Assembly (NCBI GenBank): GCA_037893245.1
Contig: JBAIAA010000603.1
Location: 1,550,001 to 1,614,000 of the forward strand
Source: Crossaster papposus
Taxonomy: Eukaryota > Echinodermata > Asteroidea > Velatida > Solasteridae
DNA: 64,000 nt
Direction of reading: 5' to 3'
Shown here: positions 10,353 through 19,910 of the stretch, one piece after another
Layout: each line of letters starts with the position of its first letter
Numbering within the stretch: the first letter of the stretch is position 1
Notes under the pieces: generated by a model
What the model saw: the letters and a program-made list of their open reading frames with translations, nothing else
Told to the model about the DNA's origin: nothing
Database searches by the model: none
Position numbers and translations under genes: made by a program

Positions 10353-11140
10353 TTACTTATGAGTCCATGCCTAATAAACATACTAGGGTTAGTAATGGCA
10401 ATTTGTGATTATGGGGCGGTGTGGTAATTTCATAATTAAGTTCGGTCAAAAACTGTTAATGACAAACCCGTTTATTTCGGTACTGCTTTACTCTTTAATA
10501 TTAAAGCAAACTACCTCTATAAAATCTGTTGCAGCCAAATGAATGACAAGAGAACTAATTATCCTTTAAAATAAGCTCCTTGTTATAGCTGCAACTTAAA
10601 TACATGTAGTTATCAAATGAAACCACAACAAGCATGTCAATACAAAATCATTTGTTCGTTTGGTTTGTTTTTTTAGAGAAGATAAATGACACCACAGTGC
10701 AACGCAATTAGGATTAGTCACCAATTATGCTTTTGTCTTATGCTACACATTGTTTCAAAATCGTAACAGGTTAATCAATATGACATTGAGAGATGTGATC
10801 AGTCTGAATCAGAGCATTCTGGCTCACTAGATTCTGAATCATTAGATTCAGATGAATCCTCCCTCCTCCGTACATCATCACCTCTCTCCTCCTTATCATC
10901 CCAATCGTGCTCATCTTCTTCGCTCTCCTCAGCTGGCCCTGATGCAGGTAGATGCGTCGGGAGAGTAGGTCGCGTGTGGCGGACAGGGCGACAGCGATCA
11001 CCCACCAGCTCCCAACCATGTCCGATTGGTGAGGGAAGGGGTGGCGCACTACCCACTGGGCATTTTACCCGATATTACCTGGGTTGTAATGAGTAATAAC
11101 GCTAGTTATTACTGAGTAACAACGGGGAATTTATTATTTT
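10353..11140. other. Stretch without a supported gene
   Basis: A minus-strand open frame at 10799-11056 gives a basic/Pro-rich start and a very acidic Ser/Glu/Asp tail. It could be the tail of an old transposon protein, but no family word is recognised. Confidence 0.4.
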
Positions 11141-11184
11141 CACCCACTGTCACCCACTGTCACCCACTGTCACCCACTGTCACC
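11141..11184 (+). repeat. 10-bp tandem repeat (CACCCACTGT)x4
   Basis: Four exact direct copies, immediately before the 76-80-bp minisatellite. Confidence 0.9.
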
Positions 11185-11495
11185 AGGGAGAATATTACGA
11201 ACATTTCTGGCATTGCATTATTATTAATAATCCCGATATTACCTTGTTTACCCCATATAACCAGGGAGAAATAATATTACCGATATTTCTGGCATTGCAT
11301 TGTTATTACCACCCGACATTACCCTATTTTCCCAATATTACCATGGATAATGTAACCGTTATTTCTGGCATTGCATTGTTATTACCATCCGATATTACCC
11401 CGTTTACCCAATATTACCAGGGAGAATGTTACCGATATTTCTGGCATTGCATCGTTATTACTACCCGATTTTACCCCATTTACCCAATATTGGTT
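11185..11495 (+). repeat. Minisatellite of 76-80-bp units (four diverged copies)
   Basis: Each unit contains CCAGGGAGAAT, ATTTCTGGCATTGCAT and TTACCC.ATATTACC. Copies are diverged, so the array is old. A stray partial unit occurs near 11880-11930. The open frames here are by-products. Confidence 0.8.
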
Positions 11496-11499
11496 AATT

Positions 11500-12185
11500 A
11501 TATTGATTAATACTAATATTACGATACTACCGGAACAATACAATGTATACACATATAAACATCAATGACTCTTCTGAGTTTGCCACTCCTACAATCTTAG
11601 CGTGTAGTACACGCTATATATGTGCCCAATATCACCGCCGTCTGTAATCACAGTTTGCAATTATTTTTTTGTTAATTCATTTGTGTGTTGGTTTTTGGGA
11701 AAATTCGTTTCTTTAAAACTTGGAGTAAATAAATATTACACAATTATCTCTACGAAAACACCCTAAACGTATCGCTATTACGCAAAACATAACGTTCATG
11801 TAGAAAAAGTGACAAAATTGTTTCACCAAGGTTTATCACGCCCACTTGGGGTCAACATGTAAATTGAGGTCACCCGATATTTACCCAATATTACCAGGTA
11901 GAATGTAACTGATATTTCTGATACACAACTATACTGAAACCACAACATCACCTGGAAACAATAACAGAAAGAAGTATCGTGTTTGTGATACAAAACTATA
12001 GTGATAGATTACGTAGTGCGGTGATTGGAGTATTCAGCGAAGACACAAACTGAAAAGAAAGTGTGCATTGTTAAAATAAATCAGACCTTCATTGTGCTAA
12101 ATACGTTTGTACCCACATAAAAATCCAGCCGATATGGCCCCTTATACCATTAGGAGCTCACTCCTAGAACCATTATTCATCATAC
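11500..12185. other. Gene-free stretch
   Basis: Nothing recognised apart from the stray minisatellite unit near 11880-11930. Confidence 0.4.
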
Positions 12186-12189
12186 CCGG

Positions 12190-12560
12190 CTGACCAGGAC
12201 CTTCATAAATGGCATCAGTGCAACGATTTAACCGAAACAAAATGTGTTCGTTCATGTTTCTAGGTGTTCCCTTTCAAACACTGTTTTTCCTCTATCAGAT
12301 GGCGGCCATCTTGGATTTCTGGGTCAAATTTATGTCATATTGTCAAACCGATGTCGTAATCGGAATCCTCGGGATCCACTTACCCGAAAAAGTGTTTTCA
12401 GACATGATTCTAGGTGCTCTGGTTCAAAAGTTAATTTTCCAAGATGGCGCCGGCGGCCATTTTGGATTTGCCCCTCTAGCGAAAAATGCCGGGATTTTGG
12501 GGAGGGACCGGGGGGCTTATTTCCTTATAAATGGGCCATAGAAGTCAAATCCACCGTCAA
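12190..12560 (+). repeat. Tandem pair of a repeat carrying AAGATGGCGGCC-type words
   Basis: Two diverged units (about 12250-12340 and 12405-12480) share TTCTAGGTG, GTTCAAA and AGATGGCG(C)CGGCCAT words in the same order. The open frames over it do not look like protein. Same family as 10040-10125 (inverted). Confidence 0.5.
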
Positions 12561-12689
12561 ACCATTCTAGCCAGAGAATGGTCACGAAACTTATGTTTTG
12601 GACCCAACCATATCAGTTTTATCACGATTGACAATTTGATTTGACGTCGGATCATCCGTATTGCCCGTAAAACTCTCCCAAATTATCGA

Positions 12690-14320
12690 CGCTTTTTTCT
12701 CGAGGTTATAAAAACCCAAGTCTAAAACAAAGTTGTTTAACTTAATGCGACGGCCACCTCTGACTGACTTTATCTATAGGTTGCGATAGTTCAAAGGTCT
12801 GCTCGTTATCTATCATGACGAACGTGTGAGACCTAAAATATTTGTACGTTTAAAATTATATCTTACCTCTATTATCGATTAACTCGCCAAGACCGTTTTT
12901 ACCGAAAACGTGAGGCTGCTTATTTTACCGACTACTAGCTCTTTCGGAGAATTATCGTATTTGACGTAAATTGAATATTGGGGATTGTTTGAACGAGCAG
13001 CATCGCCTGATAAAGGTATACTCTCCAAAAGATTAGTTTGTTTTCCGTTAAAATAATTATAATGCGTAGACAGTTCTTCGTAATGCAAAAAAAATGATGC
13101 TAAATTTTCAAAAATAATAGCCATTTAAATCAGAACGGTCACCATAGAGCCAACCTAGAAGAAAACCTAAAGGTTTAGACAGATTTATCGACAGTTTAAA
13201 ATATGCAAAAGACTCAGAGGTCACTACATTTAAATAAAATAGTTTATCGGAGTAATGGTCATAGGTTTAATATCATCTTTAAAACGATCTTCAAAAGAAT
13301 ATAGATTCCATCGACCGGGTGTGATATTAAGTCTGTTATTAAATGAAGCATCACGAGGATTATATATATTATACCACATCGTCTCTATTTGTTGACGTTG
13401 TAAAAACCCACTTCTAAAATGACGCAGCTTAACTTAATGCGACGGTCGCCCTCGACGTTATTTTTAGGTTGAGGTAGCTCAAAGGTTTGCTCATTTTTGG
13501 TCATGACGAAAGTGTGTGACTGCATTTTTGTTTAAAGTAAAAAATATAAAAATATTAAACGTTACTTTAAAAATGAACGCGACTTATAGAAACAAACTGA
13601 ATCCGCATAGACGCAGCGACAGACGCCTTAAAATCCTCGGGGTATAAAAGGCAACCGCCAGCGGTTGTCGTAACTCACAATCCTAGCACGATCGACGCGA
13701 ACGATAAATTGATAGTCAAGTTTCCACCGCTGAGCTCTGACGACGTGATCGTCCCCGGTTCGGCGAAACTAGCTTTTAATATTAATTTAATTTCGAGCAA
13801 CGACGACAATCGAAGTCTGTTAAAAAATCTAGGACGAAATCTCGTAAAACAAATAAGAATATGTATCGGTGGTCGGGAGATCGTAAACTTAACCGACGCC
13901 GACGTTTATAACACTTTTAAAGATCTTTGGTTACCCAAAGGTACGCCGAAAACGAGATTGTCAACATATCGAGCCTGCGCGTGGGTACCGGCAACGCGGT
14001 TGAAGGTGAAAATCAAAAATCTTTTGAGCCAGGGTTTGAGCTAAATGTTTGTTGGAAACGATCTCATATTCTAGCGCTATTAAGTTGTAGATGTGGTAAC
14101 TCGCTTCGACATCGGTAGAATTGCTAACGACTTTGGTATAATCGTTAAAAGTTCATACGACAGTTGGTCGTTTAGAGCAGAAGGATATAACGGTTGATGA
14201 TCCGTGTGAATTTTAAAGTCTAGAGGTATACAAAACCTGTTTCCAAAGGCAGTTGCTATCATTTTGTCTTTTCCACTATTTTCATCCGTAGTGGAACCAA
14301 CTCCCGTTTCATCTCGTTTC
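12690..14320. mobile_element. Polinton fossil: capsid-type region
   Basis: Pieces similar to the Polinton major capsid protein lie between about 13680 and 14320. Recognisable words are VPGSAKLAFNINL, NLGRNLVKQIRICIGGREIV and DLWLPK on the plus strand, and RFCIPLDFKIHTDHQPLYPSAL on the minus strand. To the left, minus-strand frames at 12879-13124 and near 13410-13520 look like further structural genes. A segment of about 135 bp is present twice in diverged form (12695-12835 and 13395-13530). A TATAAAAG lies at 13643-13650, ahead of the capsid frame. The region is broken in several places and old. Confidence 0.7.
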
Positions 14321-14326
14321 ATCCCG

Positions 14327-14625
14327 GATAAACACGGTTACACTACGGTTACGCTACGGTTTATCCCGGATACACTATAGGGATCATCACGGTCGCACTA
14401 CGGTTTCACTACGGTTCTTCGCCGCCCCCCTCTCCCTTCCCGGATGGCCCCGGATCACCCCGGATGCTAGATGTTGATCCAGGGTGACGCTCGACTTCCC
14501 GGACGTACTACGGATGTCCCCGGATGGTCCCGGATGGCCCTGGATAGTCCCGGATTGGCTACGGTTTATCACGGTTTGACTACGGTTCCACTCCCGGATG
14601 ACCCCGGATATACCGTAGTGGGACT
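14327..14625. repeat. Degenerate array of CCCGGAT and CTACGGT words
   Basis: About ten CCCGGAT(G) and about nine (C/T)ACGGTT words alternate irregularly, with no fixed period. It sits next to the Polinton capsid remnant. Origin not recognised. Confidence 0.6.
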
Positions 14626-14756
14626 GGGGCTTTAGGAGGTTTTCACCATAGAGCAAAGTGATTTCACTCATAACAAATTTAAACACCATAGAGAAACACC
14701 TCCACCCGCAGTCACAAAAAAGAGCGGGGGCAGCTATGATTTGCTGTGTCAATCCG

Positions 14757-14942
14757 TCTGTTTATGGTGTAAATGGAGGACACATACCTGGCGACACGAA
14801 GGTGATTTGGGGTTAGGGTTAGAATCGAGGACGACCTCGATTAAGATTCGTGTACAAAACCAATGAAAAAAGTTAGAGTACAAACAAAGGAAATTTTCGA
14901 GAGGAACAAAGGAAACTCCTCGATTTACACCATAAACAAACG
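14757..14942. repeat. Short inverted repeat TTTATGGTGTAAAT
   Basis: TTTATGGTGTAAATGGAGG near 14762-14780 recurs inverted at about 14921-14939, with GGGTTAGGGTTAGAATCGAGG-type sequence between. Non-coding. Confidence 0.5.
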
Positions 14943-14984
14943 TACATGTACATGTAAAGTACATGTATGTACATATGTACTGTA

Positions 14985-15305
14985 TGGTGCGAAATACGGT
15001 ACCTCTGGAGACGTGAACACAATGGGGAAAATGGGAGTGAAAAGGTCTCCAAAGGGTAATTTATATTTAGGTCTCCGTTAGGAATTTCACGAATTAGATT
15101 TTTGGATTGTGCTTAAATTACTTAAAAGCTAGGGTTAGGATGTAGGCTAGGGTTAGTGTTTGGGTTAGGGTATAATATAGGGTATATTGGGTCGAAATTT
15201 CAACCTAGGAAAATAATTGTGGTTAAAAATGGGAGCATTTTGAAAAAAGTGCTCGACTTTCTAACCATTTTGTACACGAGAACAAAGCCATGTCTCCACA
15301 GTGAT
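14985..15305 (+). repeat. Dispersed repeat, also present in introns of the MAO-like gene
   Basis: 15010-15055 (ACACAATGGGGAAAATGGGAGTGAAAAGG) matches the complement of 46325-46380. 15196-15305 matches the complement of 57650-57763, including GGTTAAAAATGGGAGCATTTTG and ATTTTGTACACGAGAACAAA. A run of TTAGGG-like words sits at 15127-15172. Probably one interspersed element family, copied in both places. Confidence 0.6.
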
Positions 15306-15628
15306 ACAAAAATGCGAATACATGTACATGTAGTATGTACATCCACATGCCGGGTCACGTCAATCGCGGTGTGTAACGTTTTGCGTAAACACAATAACCC
15401 GGCCCTCGCACGAATTTGCCTAACCGTCCATCATTATCACGTGATATGATAGTGCATATATTACAATAGTCTGACCACGCCCCCAATAGGCCAACTTGTC
15501 CAAGACCTTCGAGTGAGTCCAGTACGCTCGCGGGTGCGATTCGTCTGGAGATAGCGCCCTCTATAACATCGGTGGTTTGTGTCAGTGATCGCGGAACACA
15601 ACACGAAGGTCTTGAAACCAAGACTATA

Positions 15629-16321
15629 GGCCGGTGTGAAAGGTAATTCTGTCCCCCCTGGTAAATGTGTCCCCCCGGACAGACTTACCAGGCCGTGACC
15701 CGGTAAATCTGTCCAGGGGGACACATTTACCTAGGTATTTCTGTCCCCCTCCAGGTAATTCTGTCTCCCTGTCCAACGTTAAACGTGTCCCCCTGGTAAA
15801 TTTGTCCCGTGCAACGTCACAAGTCTAGCACCCACTAGACGCAACAACCAGTGTATTACAGGTTCACCCCTCCATGGTGCATTATTTGTGGCAGACTGTA
15901 GGATGTGTAGTGTCCTACAAATTACAGGTGGTCAAAAGTGCTGCCTTATTTCGTGCTGGGTATCTAGAATCTGTACGCGTGCAAGAAGTCTAAAACTACT
16001 GATTACTGCTATTTTCCCTTTCGCGCAGAAACGTAGATCGGTTGATTTAATGAATAAAGTTATTTGTATTTGTATTTTTGTTTTGATAAATCGATGAAGG
16101 GAAGAGAATTCCAAATAATAAATACCATGTGGGCTTTTCATTGAAATAACATCAAAATAACCGCTTATGTGTGGAACATTGGGGGACACAATTACCTAGA
16201 GAGGGGACAGAATAAACTGGAGGGGGACAGAATTAACGTCTCCAGGGGGACACTTTTACCTAGGTAATTCTGTCCCCCCGGACAATTTTACCGGGGGACA
16301 GAATTACCTTCCACACCGGCC
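15629..16321. mobile_element. 693-bp TIR element with CTGTCCCCC repeats
   Basis: Inverted ends start GGCCGGTGTGAAAGGTAATT and extend about 30 bp with one or two mismatches. Both subterminal regions hold repeated GGTAATTCTGTCCCCCTGG-type words (15640-15800 and 16185-16310). No transposase and no clear target duplication. Non-autonomous DNA transposon of unrecognised family. Confidence 0.7.
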
Positions 16322-16379
16322 GGCCTTGCAGCTGTTGTAAAATGCGCCCTCTATTGGCCCTGATCACAAGCCCTTTTTG

Positions 16380-16640
16380 CCGAGCCGGGCGGACGGCACG
16401 ACGCGACGCCACGACGGCACGACGCGACGCCACGACGGGGCGACGGGGAGGCACTACAATACAACACGACGCGACGGCACGACGGCACGACGCGACGCCA
16501 CGACGGCACGACGCGACGCCTTTGACACTGCATAAAAGTAATGAGGAACGAGGCGACGGCACGACGCGACGGCACGACGCGACGGGACTCCCCTGCCGTG
16601 CCGTCGTGCCGTCGGGGCGACGGCACGACGCGACGTCTTT
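16380..16640. repeat. GC-rich degenerate satellite (GACGGCACGACGC)
   Basis: Irregular copies of CGACGGCACGACGCGACGCC, interrupted once by a short AT-rich piece near 16520-16550. All frames stay open because of composition; not a gene. Its CGACG/CACG composition recalls the 11-bp satellite at 23.8 kb. Confidence 0.7.
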
Positions 16641-16675
16641 GGAATTCCATAATAAAGTACTCGAACAGCTAGTTG

Positions 16676-16895
16676 TAATTTGTTGAGTAAGTACTTGTAT
16701 TTGGTTGAGCTGCTAGTTGTAAAGTACTTGAACAGCTAGTTGTAATTTGTTGGGTAAGTACTTGTAATTTGTTGAGTAAGTACTTATAATGTGTTGTGTA
16801 AGTACTTGAACAGTGTATGTTGAGTAAGTACTTGTAATTTGTTGAGCAAGTACTTGAACAGTGTTGGGTAAGTACTTGTAATTTGTTGGGTAAGT
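16676..16895. repeat. Minisatellite AATTTGTTGAGTAAGTACTTGT
   Basis: About eight irregular copies of a 22-42-bp unit with TTGTTG(A/G)GTAAGTACTTG. Non-coding. Confidence 0.8.
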
Positions 16896-16974
16896 AAGTG
16901 GACAAAGAAAATATTACGCAATAAGTTCTTTGAAAAAAAATATATGGCTTGGAGCTTAGGTTATTCGCAACGTG

Positions 16975-17326
16975 TTAGGCCTCGACTATGAAACGAAACA
17001 TACTGTCGTCAAAGCGAGAACAACAACTCCAACAGATTGAACCACAGTCTATCCTTATGCAAGATCTTTCGAAAGCGGCCGACGATTTAGGCGAAATTTT
17101 CGAAACTTTTGAACAAGAACAAGAACAGGAAACCAGTCTTACGGTACTAATCATCAGGGAGATCTTGGGTTTAAACAAAGCCCTTCAAACGGTAAGAGGC
17201 AGCTTATAACTGAATTTAGCGCGTCTTAGGCAACTCGACGATGAAATACTCTCAACCGAAGCGGCACTCGCCGAATCAGTGAGCGATGGTTCTACGGCAG
17301 AAATGAGAGAGAGATTAGAAGACTTA
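16975..17326 (+). mobile_element. Polinton fossil: small coiled-coil type gene, part
   Basis: A plus-strand frame beginning MKRNILSSKREQQL is rich in Glu, Gln and Leu and probably forms a coiled coil. Its base composition and position tie it to the Polinton structural region; the exact protein is not identified. It is interrupted on the right by the TTA-flanked element at 17327-18205. Old and broken. Confidence 0.45.
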
Positions 17327-18205
17327 AGCTATGGTCACAAATCAGAGCAGCGACCGACCGATCAGTAGCCTGCTCGGCCGCTGCTGGAATTTAGGCATCG
17401 CCCAGCGATTTTTGGAGAAGTCGGGCAGGCTGTAGAGCCCCAGCGATGCCTGGGCGGTGACCTGTCGATTTCCCGTCGGTCGCCGGTCGATTTTAGGTCA
17501 AAACTGGGCGAAATCGGAGCTTTTTCGCGCGGTGTCCCGGCAGTGACCGACCGGTGACCCTCCGATTGCCGGGCGGTCTCCCACCAGCCACCGGCTGATT
17601 TTAAAGAAATTGCCCGGCGGCCGGCCGGTAATCGACGGGGCATCGGCGGGTGTCTCGTAGGCGTACTGGCGGCGGCCCACCAGGCTCTGCCGAAAATTTC
17701 TCACGGGCAACCTGGGATGTGACTTCCCCAGACTGGTCATCATCAAAACCGCTTTTGCTTTGTCATTGCCATTGTCATTGTAATTGTCAGCCATTATCGG
17801 CTAGACGTCGCGGTGAATGGAGCTGGCGCTGCTGGACGCCGACCGATTTTGAACTCGCCTCCCAGTGACCGATTGATCTCCCAGCGGCGACCGGGCGGCG
17901 ACCGCTCGGCAGCCTCTGACCTAGCGGCTTCGAATTTTGACTTAAATCGCTCAGCGGCGAACGCTCGATTAGGTCGGTGCCCGGGCAGCGACCGCCCAGG
18001 CACCGAGCGTATTTTGGGCGGCGAGTGAAAAGTGAGCAGGCGCCGCCCAAATTTTAACTCCGCGCTAAAACTTCAGCGGCGACCGAGCGATGCCCTAAAA
18101 ACGAGCGGTGCCTGGGCGGCCGCCGCTCGGTGGCCGGGCAGAATTGGTTAAAAACTCGCCGCTCAGCCGCCGAGCGGGTTACTTTTGGGTAATGTGACCA
18201 TAGCT
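17327..18205. mobile_element. 879-bp GC-rich TIR element, TTA target duplication (Harbinger-like)
   Basis: Perfect 13-bp inverted ends AGCTATGGTCACA / TGTGACCATAGCT are flanked by TTA on both sides (17324-17326 and 18206-18208). A TWA 3-bp duplication suggests PIF/Harbinger. The interior is GC-rich with many copies of CGGCGACCG(G/A)(G/C)CGG-type words in both orientations and carries no transposase. It inserted into a Polinton remnant, so it is younger than that copy. Confidence 0.75.
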
Positions 18206-18735
18206 TTAGCAATCGAAAGAGCGGGTAGATTAGAAGACGCGTCTACCGACGAAAACAAACTCAGAAGCCAGATGAACAGAATCAAAGAAATGATTACGAG
18301 GATTTTAGATAGCGACACGACCGTGGGAGGAAACATTAGAACATTGTTATAGAGAACAAGGCGTAACCATCGCGAGCATTTTGTCGGCGTTTGGATTGGC
18401 TATCGGTTTGATAGTAAATAGCGAAACGTCTGTCGGTGCACCACCCACACCTGCACTCGCGCCTGCGTCTACTACACTACCACCATCTAACGCGAATAAC
18501 GTAAAAGAATGGATACAGTCACAACTAAAACATTTGTCAAACGTGCTTGCTAAACTAGGCTCAAAATTACTCGACGCCTTGACCGGAGTTTTAGGCGGTA
18601 TCGAGTTGGATATTTAACGTATTGAGTAAAACCGTCGGATGGTTGGGAGAACACTTGTGGATCTTTATACTAGTGGGAGTTGGAACTTTATGTTTTGTTT
18701 ATTTACAAAAGCGCCTCGGTTAAAAGTGAAAAAAA

Positions 18736-18763
18736 CCTTCTAACTAAATATTTAGTTAGAAGG
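18736..18763. terminator. 28-bp perfect palindrome plus T-run between convergent frames
   Basis: CCTTCTAACTAAAT and its exact complement are preceded by seven A and followed by C and ten T, so the stem can extend past 20 bp on either strand. The plus-strand frame ends with TAA at 18721-18723 and the minus-strand frame ends at 18773, so the hairpin fills almost the whole gap. This is what a two-way transcription stop or 3'-end hairpin would look like; function is inferred. Confidence 0.5.
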
Positions 18764-18772
18764 CTTTTTTTT

Positions 18773-18850
18773 TTACCGCGCAGACTCGTACATCAGGTAT
18801 ACTATACCCGCTATGGCTAAAGTACCGACAATCAACGAAGTTTTTTTCAT
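18773..18850 (-). CDS. 25-residue membrane peptide frame (Polinton-associated)
   Basis: An ATG at 18850 opens a short frame, MKKTSLIVGTLAIAGIVYLM and five more residues, ending in TAA at 18773. It has a basic start followed by a single hydrophobic helix. It is converging on the plus-strand membrane-protein frame with the palindrome between. It is too short for homology to be judged; it may be a real tiny gene of the Polinton or chance. Confidence 0.3.
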   Translation of the reverse strand: MKKTSLIVGTLAIAGIVYLMYESAR

Positions 18851-19110
18851 ACTCGTGAGGATCTCTAGTTAAAACGTTTTCATCCGTGGGAAAAGAAGGG
18901 AGAGGTTGCTCGACCCCAGAGGGAGAGGTTGCTCGGTGGTGGTGGTGTTACCGAAGCCAGCGCCCGCGGGCGTTGGGACGTTGGAGTTTCGACCACACCC
19001 GCGGGCGTTGGTGGTGTTTGTTGGTTGGAAGAGGGTGGAAGTTTGGAGGTCTCAACAGTTGGAGGCGCATGTACGTTTGAGATAATCTTTGAGTTTCATG
19101 ATTTTGTTTT

Positions 19111-19910
19111 TACATGAACGCGCGTCCGTACTTTTTTCAAAGTCGGTTGTATTTCGTGTGTAACCCCAAAGCTGTTCGGTTTTAGGGCTTTATATGTCAA
19201 CACAGTACTTTCTCATAGTGTCTGAATAAATTCGATCTCAGATGGTGTTGTTGAATGGGGCAAGGCAACAATAGCATGATTAAGTGCTTGGGTATGTCTG
19301 GTAAACCTAGACTTGAAAGGTCCCTTTATGTACACAGAGTAATGAGATACTCGTAGGGCAGCACTTTCCTTTGCAAAAAGCTGCTTCACTGGTTCAACTA
19401 GGGTTCAAGCGGCACTTACCAAGCTATTCGGCATGTTTCAAACTAGGAATATATGTACATGTAATATGAGATTTTGTTAGCAAATGATAAAAAATCAATT
19501 GTTTGGTTTTTTCCGGCGAAGCGACTTCGAAAAAAGTGCGGTGGCACTTCGCAGGGTTAATCCAAACGGTAAGTTTGCGGTCGCAATCTGTATATTGTTG
19601 TTATATCCTTCGTGAGTTCCGATTCGCACTTGCATGTTCGAAGGCACGGATTATAATCCTTTCGCCAACACAAAGTTTAACTAACTCCTGGCATATTGCA
19701 GAGAATTTTGAAATTGGGTTATATATTCTTCCAGATCGGTCAGAGACGATATCAAGTCTTCCACGATATTAACAAACTGCGCTTGAGCGTCGAAACCCGT
19801 GCCAAGTGTCACGATACTAGTTTTTGTTTGCGCCTGGGCCCCCAGCAGAGCGTAAACATACGCCCTGAGGGATTCGTTTTTTTTCTTCTATAGCGACATC
19901 CGTCAAAAAG
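19111..19910. other. Gene-free stretch
   Basis: No supported gene. Short palindromic words (TTCCGGCGAAGCGACTTCG at about 19510) suggest more repeat DNA. Confidence 0.4.

Larger units (their letters stand above)
18206..19110. mobile_element. Polinton fossil: small membrane-protein genes
   Basis: Plus-strand frames between 18206 and 18723 include a stretch with a hydrophobic start and a Pro/Ala/Thr-rich linker, and a C-terminal segment with a clear membrane helix (WIFILVGVGTLCFVYL). Short membrane proteins of this type are common in Polintons. Minus-strand reading right of 18773 gives a tiny membrane peptide and a Pro/Thr-rich frame. Broken and old; assignment rests on context and composition. 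Confidence 0.5.

Noticed and set aside
10799-11056. Acidic minus-strand frame
   Set aside because: Composition suggests a protein tail, but no motif or neighbour supports a gene or family.
15127-15172. Interstitial telomere repeat (TTAGGG)n
   Set aside because: Only a few irregular TAGGGTTAG words, no exact tandem run.
16380-16640. CRISPR-like or coding GC-rich array
   Set aside because: No constant repeat-spacer pattern and no fixed period; a degenerate satellite.
18736-18775. Bacterial rho-independent terminator from contamination
   Set aside because: The surroundings are continuous with animal transposons and Polinton-type frames; no bacterial gene is present.
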